A stretch of 29,366 bases of DNA, from contig JAEXAI010000007.1 of the NCBI GenBank assembly GCA_023394615.1, forward strand, positions 1 through 29,366. The letters are read 5' to 3'. A program made the translations under genes and the position numbers. This stretch comes from Actinomycetes bacterium. GTDB taxonomy: Bacteria > Actinomycetota > Coriobacteriia > Coriobacteriales > Eggerthellaceae. Below are positions 7,213-15,053 of the stretch, piece by piece; positions within the stretch are counted from its first letter, which is position 1, and each line of letters begins with the position of its first letter. A model generated the notes under the pieces. The model saw only the letters and a list, made by a program, of their open reading frames with translations, searched no databases and was not told where the DNA came from.

Positions 7213-10200
7213 ATGAAGCGCAGTTCGCATATCCATAGGTTCGTCCAAGATTCTCAAGCTCAAAACGAGATCGACGTACGACCTCGAATGGTATTCCAGA
7301 TAATGCGGAACGTTTTATTGGCGCTGATCTTGGTGGTGGGAATGTTTCCCCTCGTAGTATCGCCCGCCCAAGCAGATGCGGTCGGTGTCGATGCGGATAC
7401 GGCAGAACCTTCGTGTTCCTATGTAGAAGGCGAAGCACTGGTTGTCTACCATTCTTCGGGGCTCTCGTGCGAAAAGGCCAAAACGGATGGGGCACTCAGC
7501 GCGCAATCGGTCGAAGATGAGACCTCGGTGCTCGCCGACAGCGGGTTCGCGGTCGGAAAGACTTGGAATCTCTCGGCCGCTGACGAGACAGAATCCGCGG
7601 CTGTCGCTTCAAAGAGCGGCGCTCTGTCGGTTCAATCCGAGGGCAGCGGACTCGATGCGACCGCATCCGACACACGTGTCGCACTTGTCAGCAGGGATGG
7701 CATGGACACCATGTCTTTGGTCGACGCGCTCGAAGCCCTTGATTTCGTGGAAGTCGCTGCGCCCAATTACATCTATGAGCTATCCTCTCTTCCCGACGAT
7801 CCTCTTCTGAAGACGCAAAACGCTCTTGTGGGAGACGGCAGCGTTTCCTATGAATCCGCCTATGATGCCGAGGTGTCGACCGGCACGACGGACAATGTCG
7901 TCGCCATCATAGACTCCGGCGTCGATTACACTCATCCCGATCTGAAAAACCAGATGTGGACCAATCCCGGCACGCTGGGGCTCGGTCCTGTCGGCACCCA
8001 TGGCCTCAATGCCCTTGAAGGTGGCTACGATATCATGCCGGGCAGTTCTTATTACGAATCCCACGGAACGCATTGTGCCGGCATAGCTGCGGCGCAGACC
8101 GATAACGCAACGGGTATCGCAGGCATATCCGGTGCGAATTCTCATACGAAAATCATGGGCGTGAAGGTAAGTTCGTCATCGGCCGTCGACGCGGCAAGCA
8201 TTACCTCTGCATACGAGTATATTATCGCGGCGAAAATTGCCGGCGTGAACGTTGTTTCGGCAAACGATTCCTGGGGCGTAGGAGTTTTCAATCCGGTATT
8301 CGACTATATGGTGAACCAGGCTGGAAAAGTCGGCATCCTTTCCTTGGTCGCAGCGGGAAATAGTGGAATGGATGCGAAAGATGACACCGTTATTTCGACC
8401 GAATCGCCTTACGTCATCGTGGTCGGGGCGAATAATGCGAAAGGCAATCTGGCGAGTTATTCCAGTTTCAACGCAACTATGGTCGATGTAACGGCACCGG
8501 GTTGTACCATCTGTTCTACCGTTCCCAGTTCGTGTACCTCGTTTTTCACCCCTTTGTTATCCAAACTTTTGGGAAACACCAACTTGGATTATTACACCAC
8601 CATCGCCGGAAGCATCGGGCAGACCGGATGGAAAGCGGTGCTGACCGATACCGATGGGAAATCGCTTTCGACCGAAGCCCAGACTGCGCTCACGCTGGAT
8701 GTCCAAGACGGCAGCGGCGTTGCCTTTCAGATACTCGGCCAGGACGCCCTCCGGATAACCATCGATCTTGACAAGCTTGCCGCGCTTGGTCTTGATCCCA
8801 CCTCTTGCCAGGTGCGGATTGCCTGGACGATTGACAATCCCTATTACGGGAAGACGGGCATCGCCGCATCGGATTATGCTTGCAATATGTATATCATGAC
8901 CTGCGGAGATAATCCCAAGACGGCTTGGGAGGCAGATGCTCATTTATTCACGTCCTCGGGTGCGGATTGCGTGCCTGAAGATACTTTGGCAAGTGCAAGA
9001 CGCGATGCTTCTTCTTGCATGACCGGACAACTACAGGATATCGATACCGCTGATCAGACGGTCACAGCAGGGTTCACGCTCAAGCTCACAACCTTGGACG
9101 AGAAGATAGGGATCGTCTCGTGTCTCGCATCGGGATATGGATTCGGCAAGAACACCAATCCGAGCACCGATTCGTCTAGCGCCTTGGTGCCCTATGGCTT
9201 CGCAAGCGGTACTTCTATGGCGGCTCCTGCGATGACCGGCGTGGTTGCCGAACTCGCGGCGCTCTACCCCGATGAGACGGCGCTCGAGCTGCGTGGTCGG
9301 ATATGCGGTGGGACGGTGGCTTCCAGCAATCCTGATGATTCCGACAAGACCGCATCTGGGGGAAGATTCTCTTTTGCGTCGGCTACAGACAATGACCTTG
9401 TCAGCGCGAATACCTGGTCCCTTTCGAGTGATGGAATGGAAGTGACCATCAATGGTTATGCTTTGGGTGATGCGACGCTCACCGTCGACGGAACGGCGAT
9501 AACGCCCACAACGCGAACGGATGCTGCCATAACCTTCACAGCCGATGCCGCGCTCTTTGACGGTGCCGTTCATCGCTTCGATGTGAAGGATGCCTCGACC
9601 GGACGTACCTTCAAGGCGAGTTATCGAACGCCCGATGGAAGTGTTGATTCACTCGTGCGCCTTGGCGATCTGCCGACAGTCAGCGACTCTGCGACGGGAA
9701 GCCTCATTTCCGCCACCGACCGGCTGTTCCTTGCTGATGAAATGGGTGACTATCTGTATTCTTCGGATAACCCTGAAAATGGCGCTGACTCGTGGACGAA
9801 ACTATCCGCTCCCGGTCTTCCTTGGGCAGACGGTTCTGCCAGTGAACCGTTAGTGCATTTTGGTCTGAAGTACACCTACTCCAATGGTAGCCTCTATGCT
9901 TTCTGTTGCGTAAAAAGCAAAAGTTCCGATGGTTCACCATATCCCACGAACACCGTGTACTTTGCGAGCTACGATATCTTATCTGATACATGGTCATCAT
10001 ATAGGACGGTATTTCAGAAAGAAAAGTGTTCGGTTATCTCTTTGAATGCGTTTGCCCAGGATGGGACGGTCTATTGTGATATGCCCTATGTTGAATCGGG
10101 TTCTTACTTACGGAGCTTCATCGCTTATACGCCGTCAACGGATGAAATGACCTTTGTCGATTTCCCCATGAGCTTTGATAACCAGGACTATGCCGCTATC

Positions 10201-11109
10201 CCATTTTTCCGCGATGCGAAGCTCTACTCCATCGGCCTTTATTCCAATGGTGCTGACAAATACATGGCCCATGGCTTTCAGCTTGATATGGCAAACAAGA
10301 CGATCTCGGACCTTGGTGCCGTCGAGAAGACCGCAGCTGCCAGTGTGGAAGACGGTCGCTCGTATCTCACTCATTCTTCTGCCGTTACCGGTAATGGCAT
10401 CGTGATTTTAGGACAAGGCTTCTCCGGCCTAGGCGATGCCCAGCTCATCACCTTCCCTACAATCTCCGGAATCAAGCTGGGATCCTTCCGGTTGACGACC
10501 TCTGAAGGGCTGAGTCCCAGCTCAACGGTGATGTATAAAGGAAAGCTGTATCTTACGGCTACTGATCACAAGGACGTTGCTGTAGGTTCGCTGAACCCGG
10601 TCGGTCTCTATACGCTTCCATCACAGTCGGCATCCCTGTTGGCCTCCACTGACGTGATGCGTACCGCATTGGCGCAGGAGGGGGGTAGCGCAACGGTGGC
10701 CGACTGGCGCGATAAGGCGACAGGCGAGTTGTCGGTGCGCGAGAATGACCATGTGACCTGGACCGCTGCCGCAAAAGACGGCTATACGTTCGTCGGATGG
10801 TACAACGCAGCCGGTGACTGCGTTTCGACGGATGCCGTCTATGCAACGACGGCGCTCTACTCGGATGTCGACAATGCCACGCTGACAGCCCACTTCACCA
10901 GTAGTCCGACCCCGACACCTGCGCCTGCGCCCGATCCATCGTCGGGCGGGAACGGGAGCGCGTCCTCGAGCCTGGTGAATACGGGCGACGGTCTTTCTTC
11001 GCCGATTCCGTTCCTCGTTTCGATACTGCTCGGTGCATCGTTGGTGGGGGTCATTGCAGCTAAACGCAGATTGGGGAATTGCGCTTGGGGGAGAGGAAGC
11101 GCGCGGTAG
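7213..11109 (+). CDS. cell-wall-anchored subtilisin-like serine protease (S8 family)
   Basis: A 1298-residue secreted protein. A long positively charged leader and hydrophobic stretch (33-50) ending in PAQADA give a signal peptide; an I9-like propeptide follows (about 60-205). The S8 catalytic domain shows Asp234 (IIDSGVDYTHPDL), His284 (SHGTHCAGIAA), oxyanion Asn383 (AAGNSG) and Ser668 (SGTSMAAP). The 285 residues between Asn383 and Ser668 are far more than in plain subtilisins and hold an inserted beta-rich domain. Then come an IPT/TIG-like segment (about 725-790), a Kelch-like propeller (about 800-1145), an InlB B-repeat-like module (HVTWTAAAKDGYTFVGWYN), a PTPAPAP linker and an LVNTG sorting motif (1254-1258) with membrane segment and KRR tail. 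GAGGGG lies eight bases before ATG. Substrate unknown; a surface or nutrient protease is likely. Confidence 0.92.
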   Translation: MKRSSHIHRFVQDSQAQNEIDVRPRMVFQIMRNVLLALILVVGMFPLVVSPAQADAVGVDADTAEPSCSYVEGEALVVYHSSGLSCEKAKTDGALSAQSVEDETSVLADSGFAVGKTWNLSAADETESAAVASKSGALSVQSEGSGLDATASDTRVALVSRDGMDTMSLVDALEALDFVEVAAPNYIYELSSLPDDPLLKTQNALVGDGSVSYESAYDAEVSTGTTDNVVAIIDSGVDYTHPDLKNQMWTNPGTLGLGPVGTHGLNALEGGYDIMPGSSYYESHGTHCAGIAAAQTDNATGIAGISGANSHTKIMGVKVSSSSAVDAASITSAYEYIIAAKIAGVNVVSANDSWGVGVFNPVFDYMVNQAGKVGILSLVAAGNSGMDAKDDTVISTESPYVIVVGANNAKGNLASYSSFNATMVDVTAPGCTICSTVPSSCTSFFTPLLSKLLGNTNLDYYTTIAGSIGQTGWKAVLTDTDGKSLSTEAQTALTLDVQDGSGVAFQILGQDALRITIDLDKLAALGLDPTSCQVRIAWTIDNPYYGKTGIAASDYACNMYIMTCGDNPKTAWEADAHLFTSSGADCVPEDTLASARRDASSCMTGQLQDIDTADQTVTAGFTLKLTTLDEKIGIVSCLASGYGFGKNTNPSTDSSSALVPYGFASGTSMAAPAMTGVVAELAALYPDETALELRGRICGGTVASSNPDDSDKTASGGRFSFASATDNDLVSANTWSLSSDGMEVTINGYALGDATLTVDGTAITPTTRTDAAITFTADAALFDGAVHRFDVKDASTGRTFKASYRTPDGSVDSLVRLGDLPTVSDSATGSLISATDRLFLADEMGDYLYSSDNPENGADSWTKLSAPGLPWADGSASEPLVHFGLKYTYSNGSLYAFCCVKSKSSDGSPYPTNTVYFASYDILSDTWSSYRTVFQKEKCSVISLNAFAQDGTVYCDMPYVESGSYLRSFIAYTPSTDEMTFVDFPMSFDNQDYAAIPFFRDAKLYSIGLYSNGADKYMAHGFQLDMANKTISDLGAVEKTAAASVEDGRSYLTHSSAVTGNGIVILGQGFSGLGDAQLITFPTISGIKLGSFRLTTSEGLSPSSTVMYKGKLYLTATDHKDVAVGSLNPVGLYTLPSQSASLLASTDVMRTALAQEGGSATVADWRDKATGELSVRENDHVTWTAAAKDGYTFVGWYNAAGDCVSTDAVYATTALYSDVDNATLTAHFTSSPTPTPAPAPDPSSGGNGSASSSLVNTGDGLSSPIPFLVSILLGASLVGVIAAKRRLGNCAWGRGSAR

Positions 11110-11156
11110 CGACAAGGCGATGCCTTCTGGACTTGCTGGCAAGGGGATTCGTGATT

Positions 11157-11429
11157 CTATCTTGCGAGCTTGTCTAGGCGGCTCAGTGGCACGCAGCAGT
11201 CGATGTTGATGGGAATATGGCCTCCCGTGTTGTCTATCACGTAGTCCAACCTATCGCCTTCGGTTGACAAGACCGTGTGCACAGGCCGTCCGTCAACTTC
11301 TTTCAGGACCGTTAGCATAGTATCGTCTATGACCCAATCTCGACCAGCTTCCCTGGCCTTCTCTATCGCGATTTTGGCGCTGTAATGCAGCTGTTCCATC
11401 GAGTTTACCAATCTATCTTCGTCATTCAT
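11157..11429 (-). CDS. small protein of unknown function, second gene of an XRE operon
   Basis: The 90-residue soluble acidic protein (NSMEQLHYSAKIAIEKAREAG helix, then a beta-rich part with DRLDYVIDNTGGHIP) is not a family I recognise. Its ATG directly abuts the TGA of the upstream XRE regulator (11430-11432), so the two are co-translated. That arrangement is common for regulator-partner or antitoxin-toxin pairs, but nothing in the sequence shows a toxin fold. Confidence 0.7.
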   Translation of the reverse strand: MNDEDRLVNSMEQLHYSAKIAIEKAREAGRDWVIDDTMLTVLKEVDGRPVHTVLSTEGDRLDYVIDNTGGHIPINIDCCVPLSRLDKLAR

Positions 11430-11687
11430 TCAGAATCGCCCTTCGCAACGATCGGTAAGTGATAAATCTACTTCAAGGGCATCGAGTACGTTGAGGGCGA
11501 TGCCGATTTCGGCCGTTGGCTTTCCGCGTTCAAGGTTGGATACGTACATAAGACTACAACCCGCCTTATCTGCAAGCTGTCGCTGAGTAAGCCCGCGTTG
11601 TTTGCGGAATCGACGAATTGCCTCTCCTACTTGGGATGTTTCTCTAAGATCAACAAATGCGTAGGAAATGTTTTCTCTCATAATCAA
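11430..11687 (-). CDS. XRE/HipB-like helix-turn-helix regulator
   Basis: The 85-residue protein is essentially one HTH_3 domain: IRRFRKQRGLTQRQLADKAG (helices 1-2), CSLMYVSNLERGKPT (recognition helix and the NLERGKP signature of HipB-like proteins), then ALNVLDALEVDLSL. TTGGAG lies upstream of ATG. It heads a two-gene minus-strand operon and is divergent from the 128-residue gene at 11763. The shared 75-bp region contains a palindrome, so it probably represses both directions. Confidence 0.88.
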   Translation of the reverse strand: MIMRENISYAFVDLRETSQVGEAIRRFRKQRGLTQRQLADKAGCSLMYVSNLERGKPTAEIGIALNVLDALEVDLSLTDRCEGRF

Positions 11688-11690
11688 TAA

Positions 11691-11758
11691 TCTCCAATCA
11701 AAATTCCTATGTACGTGATAATATCATACTCAAGTGCATATGAAGTTTAGGATTGGAG
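11691..11758. promoter_or_regulatory. divergent regulatory region with palindrome TGATAATATCA
   Basis: TGATAATATCA (11716-11726) is a perfect palindrome around a central A and contains a -10-like element. The region is bounded by CTCCAATC (11691-11698) and GATTGGAG (11751-11758), which are the ribosome sites of the two divergent genes in mirror arrangement. The XRE protein is the likely ligand. Confidence 0.5.
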
Positions 11759-11762
11759 AAAC

Positions 11763-12149
11763 ATGAGTGGCTATCAAGAGAGCTTCGTTCCTATTTCCCA
11801 TCTCGCACAAGCAGCTGGGATTCGCGATGCGGTTATGAAGTATTATCAAGATGAACAATACGGTCATTGGTATTGCTGTGCGACTGAAACCATTGTTCCC
11901 AAGGGCGAAAAGAGAGGACCCTTCGGGGCGCCGCAACAGCTATTCGTTTGTTTGGCAGGGGAGCGCAGCCCGTATGTGAGGGCAGGTTCGTGGATGCTTG
12001 ATGATAATTCGTTCAGAGTAGAAGATTACCCGGCATACTTTAACGACCTCGATGAATATATTGTTGATGCAGCTGCGTCGAAGCGACCGGACGTGCGGGA
12101 GTCAGCCTACAATGACTGGATGGATTACCTGAAACATGTTTGGGATTGA
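11763..12149 (+). CDS. hypothetical protein, 128 residues
   Basis: A soluble protein without recognisable motif, rich in aromatic residues (KYYQDEQYGHWYCC, NDWMDYLKHVW) with an acidic C-terminal half. TTGGAG lies upstream of ATG. It is transcribed divergently from the XRE operon and shares its control region. Downstream begins a region of broken genes. It may be the regulated partner of the XRE pair; the function cannot be read from sequence. Confidence 0.65.
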   Translation: MSGYQESFVPISHLAQAAGIRDAVMKYYQDEQYGHWYCCATETIVPKGEKRGPFGAPQQLFVCLAGERSPYVRAGSWMLDDNSFRVEDYPAYFNDLDEYIVDAAASKRPDVRESAYNDWMDYLKHVWD

Positions 12150-12258
12150 TGATGTTCCCGAAACACACGGCGGTGCAAACTGAAGCATAGACAGCTTTCG
12201 GTAATGGATGTTGAACGCAATTATCCTGAGACACCCAAGGTTACCGAAGCTGCGGTGA

Positions 12259-12963
12259 CCGCTATTCCCGCTCTTCATTGGCTTCACCAAGGCGGGGCTT
12301 CCCGTGGGCGTGACGTTCTCGTTCCTCATATCGAGTCCCATGGTGGACCTCGCCTCGCTCATCCTTTTGGCCAGCGTCTTCAACTGGAGGATAGCCATCA
12401 CCTATGTGGTGCTCGGGCTGGTCATTGCCGTGGTAGGCGGCTCGCTCATGGACCGGATGCACCTGGAGGGCGAGATACCCGCGTTCGTGCGTGAAGGGAC
12501 GCTCGTTCAGACTAGCGAGGAGGAGACCGCGCTCACCCGCCGCGACCGCGTCACCTACGCATGGGAGCAGGTTGTCCAGATTGTCGGCAAGGTGTGGCTC
12601 TACGTGCTCATCGGCGTCGGGATCGGAGCGCTCATCCACAACTGGATTCCCAGCGAGGTCATCCAGGTAGTCCTCGGTGACAACAACCCCTTCTCCGTCA
12701 TTCTTGCCACGCTCCTCGGCGCGCCCGTCTACGCCGACATCTTCGGCACGCTGCCCATCGCTGAGGCGCTTGTGGCCAAGGGCGTGGGGGTGGGCACCGT
12801 CGTTTCTTTCATGATGAGCGTGACCGTGCTCTCCATTCCCTCGCTTGTCATGTTGAAGAAGGTCGTGTCCGGCAAGCTCTTGGGCATATTCATCGGCGTC
12901 GTCATCGTCGGTGTGATCATATGCGGTTATGCATTGAACGCGTTTGAGATGTTCCTCGTCTAG
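12259..12963 (+). pseudogene. 5'-truncated permease (DUF318/ArsP-like, PF03773)
   Basis: The frame opens after a TGA at 12256 with PLFPLFIGFTKAGLPVGVTF and continues FLISSPMVDLAS, the second half of the conserved core of these permeases. An intact family member would begin roughly 80-100 residues earlier and carry a Cys-Ser motif just before this point. The rest is well preserved: about six membrane segments, a cytosolic loop (about 170-215 bases in) and GAPVYADIFGTLPIAEAL. There is no start codon with a ribosome site; GTG at 12304 is the first possible one. It is followed 21 bp later by a thioredoxin-like gene, as is usual for this permease, so the pair was once an operon. Confidence 0.8.
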
Positions 12964-12984
12964 AGGACGGAAAAGGAGGAAGAT

Positions 12985-13191
12985 ATGGAAGAAAAGAAGA
13001 TCGTGGTGTACGGGACGGGTTGCAAAAAGTGCGAACAGCTGCATGCCAATGCGCTCGAGGCGGCGCAGCAGATGAGGGTTCCTACGGACGTGGATTACGT
13101 CACCGATATCGCTGCCATAGCATCGGCTGGAGTCACGCCTCTTGCGGTCATAGAGGAAGATGGCGAGCGCTATGCAGCCCACGAACACTAG
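12985..13191 (+). CDS. small thioredoxin-fold protein (Thioredoxin_3 type), C-terminally truncated
   Basis: The 68 residues start with KIVVYGTGCKKCEQLHANA: strand, then CxxC (Cys13 and Cys16), then helix, followed by VTDIAAIASAGVTPLAV. This is the small redox-active disulfide family often encoded beside DUF318 permeases; full members are about 77-80 residues, and the last strand and helix are lacking here. AAGGAGG precedes ATG. The 3' end coincides with an antisense membrane-protein fragment, so a rearrangement has cut the gene. Whether the product folds is doubtful. Confidence 0.75.
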   Translation: MEEKKIVVYGTGCKKCEQLHANALEAAQQMRVPTDVDYVTDIAAIASAGVTPLAVIEEDGERYAAHEH

Positions 13192-13313
13192 CGTGAGCCC
13201 GCAGGATGCGAGCGTGCTGCTTGCGATGGCAGGCATCCCTAGAAACATGCCCAGCACGTAGGGGATGAGCCAGAACAGCCAGACCACCACGCTGAAACGA
13301 GGAAAACTCGCGC
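13160..13313 (-). pseudogene. fragment of a membrane-protein gene on the opposite strand
   Basis: Reading minus from about 13313, the frame gives RRASFPRFSVVVWLFWLIP, then YVLGMFLGMPAIASSTLASC and GLTLVFVGCIALAIF: two clear transmembrane helices preceded by a basic segment. It then runs into the antisense of the thioredoxin-like gene. No start with ribosome site and no natural stop are seen. The family is not identifiable. Confidence 0.5.
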
Positions 13314-13351
13314 GCCGTTTCTCTTGGTTCCTAACGACTACTGATCACAGG

Positions 13352-14749
13352 TCAGCAATCAACCCAGAAGGTTGCCGGGGTTAAGCCGCCATATTCCCCC
13401 AAGATGATTGGTTCAGGTCCTTGGCGTGAGTAGATGCCGCCTAGCTGCCCATCGCATAGATACAAGCCGGTAAGATTGTTCATCATGCGCGGTGATGCGG
13501 TGTAATCCTTTTCATTACCGTAGAAGGGAAGGGCTTCGGTTCTGAAGGGTTGGCAGAATTGCTGGACCAGATATGGTCTGCCAGATGCTCCGTTGGCGTG
13601 TTGGTCGATGATTCTACTCCATTCGCTTATCGTGTAATCCGGACCGGCGAAAACCCCTTGACAGGCGTACTCGTCGGTCGGCTTTATGATCCATCGTTGC
13701 GGTTGGGCCTTTACGGTTGCTAGGTCTACGTGGGTAGCATCCAGGAAGGTGGTATAGGGGATGGTTGCTTCGATGAAATCGCGTTCTTCAGCAGTGAGCA
13801 AGTGCGTGGTTTCAGGACGCATCAACGCTTTGAATATCTGTTTATCATGGACGATATGGCCGGCGAAGCTGCCAATCAGCGCAACTTTACCGGCGCGAAC
13901 TGCTTTTATAAGCGCTTGGCTTGCTTCCCAGTTGTCCATGACATCGTTGGTCACGCAACGGCGCCATATGGCATCTATACGAGTGTCGTCACGACCGACG
14001 AAAGCATGCTTTCCCGTCAGGTGGGTGCCATCGAATTCGAGCTGGCGCATGTCGAAGACTGAAAACTCTACGTCACGTGCCTCGAATAGGGGCTGATAGG
14101 CTTTGAATTCATCGGTGATGCCATAATCGAGAAAGTCCACGATGGCAACGTGGGGGTGTGCAGTTTTGAACTCATAGGAATCATAGATGCGCAAGAAGTC
14201 ATCTACCCAGCCTTCGAACATACGATTGCGGCAGCCGTTTATCGTGTGCTGCGCGGCAAAGATTTCGTAGGGTTTGCTGCTTTCGATGCTTTGTTCCACT
14301 TCGCGGATCTCGTTCATGCCGGAAGATCCATCGGCGTTGAATTCGCAGAAGGTCACATCGAGCGTGTCTTCATTCAAAAACAAGTCCACGCGGGCAAAGG
14401 GCAATATGGCATCGTAGTTGCGTGGAAGTAAGATCAGATCGACCAATCGTTGGTCATAATCGAATATTTTGCGATAGGTGGGGTTGTGTAGGTATTCGTT
14501 CATCACTTTGCCCAAGATGCTATATGTCAATCGGGCTATGTCGGAAAGTCGGTCGAAGGTGGCTTTATCGAAGAACTTGGGAAGATAGGATGAGTAGATG
14601 ACCTCGTTATGGTATTTGGCGCTGGAGCGTTCCATATAGTCACGCGCGGCGCGTCTGCCCGTTTCATCGCCGCCCAACGAATCGATAATATCCAGATATT
14701 CTTGCGTGTAAGTGGCGTTTCGCGTTGCTGAAGTGGTCAGTGTGGACAT
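13352..14749 (-). CDS. circularly permuted ATP-grasp ligase, glutathionylspermidine-synthase-like
   Basis: This 465-residue soluble protein has the features of the pre-ATP-grasp/glutathionylspermidine synthase-like group: FARVDLFLNEDTLDVTFCEF with NADGSSG near residues 125-145, a Rossmann-like stretch (HPHVAIVDFLDYG), and the ATP-binding segment RWIIKPTDEYACQG (Lys356 region), ending LGEYGGLTPATFW. Such enzymes make amide bonds from a carboxylate via acyl phosphate; the substrate is open. Its upstream region faced the amidase-permease operon before an insertion sequence split it. A peptide or polyamine conjugate metabolism unit is possible (inference). Confidence 0.8.
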   Translation of the reverse strand: MSTLTTSATRNATYTQEYLDIIDSLGGDETGRRAARDYMERSSAKYHNEVIYSSYLPKFFDKATFDRLSDIARLTYSILGKVMNEYLHNPTYRKIFDYDQRLVDLILLPRNYDAILPFARVDLFLNEDTLDVTFCEFNADGSSGMNEIREVEQSIESSKPYEIFAAQHTINGCRNRMFEGWVDDFLRIYDSYEFKTAHPHVAIVDFLDYGITDEFKAYQPLFEARDVEFSVFDMRQLEFDGTHLTGKHAFVGRDDTRIDAIWRRCVTNDVMDNWEASQALIKAVRAGKVALIGSFAGHIVHDKQIFKALMRPETTHLLTAEERDFIEATIPYTTFLDATHVDLATVKAQPQRWIIKPTDEYACQGVFAGPDYTISEWSRIIDQHANGASGRPYLVQQFCQPFRTEALPFYGNEKDYTASPRMMNNLTGLYLCDGQLGGIYSRQGPEPIILGEYGGLTPATFWVDC

Positions 14750-14849
14750 GGGCGTTTCCTAATTTCGTTAGCCGATATGTCAGTCATATGCGTTTCCCGG
14801 TCATGGTGCGACGCGAAAGAACATATGTTTAAAGGTAAGCATAGCACTT

Positions 14850-14899
14850 GATAGAGCAGCGCAAAGGCAAAGAAGGTCCGGGGCGTTTCTCGTCTCCAC
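14850..14899 (+). repeat. left copy of the 50-bp direct repeat flanking the insertion sequence
   Basis: Begins GATAGAGCAGCGCAAAGG and ends TCTCGTCTCCAC. It is identical over 50 bp to 16856-16905 and is interpreted as a long target-site duplication. Confidence 0.9.
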
Positions 14900-14986
14900 C
14901 GTACTTTTACAGATGAATTAGCCTGTTTTCTTGCAAAGCCGCAGCGTAGCGGCTATTTTTATGTCAACTCATATAACATTTTCATG

Positions 14987-15015
14987 TTGCCGAATGTTGT
15001 CAGTTATGATATAAT
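14987..15015 (+). promoter_or_regulatory. promoter of the transposase gene
   Basis: TTGCCG (14987-14992), 17-bp spacer, TATAAT (15010-15015), a near-consensus sigma-70 promoter 39 bp before the TTG start codon. Confidence 0.8.
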
Positions 15016-15053
15016 GCGAGGCATATAAAACTAGTGAAAGTGCAGGTGGATAG

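Noticed and set aside
12262..13290. 342-codon minus-strand frame across the permease and thioredoxin fragments
   Set aside because: Its body is His/Asp/Glu-rich antisense of the permease. Only the first 45 residues (two membrane helices) look real and are reported as a fragment.
14850..14899. Riboswitch or structured leader in the 50-bp repeat (GGGGCG/CGTCTC stem)
   Set aside because: Only a short GU-containing stem is present and the duplication is better explained by the insertion sequence.
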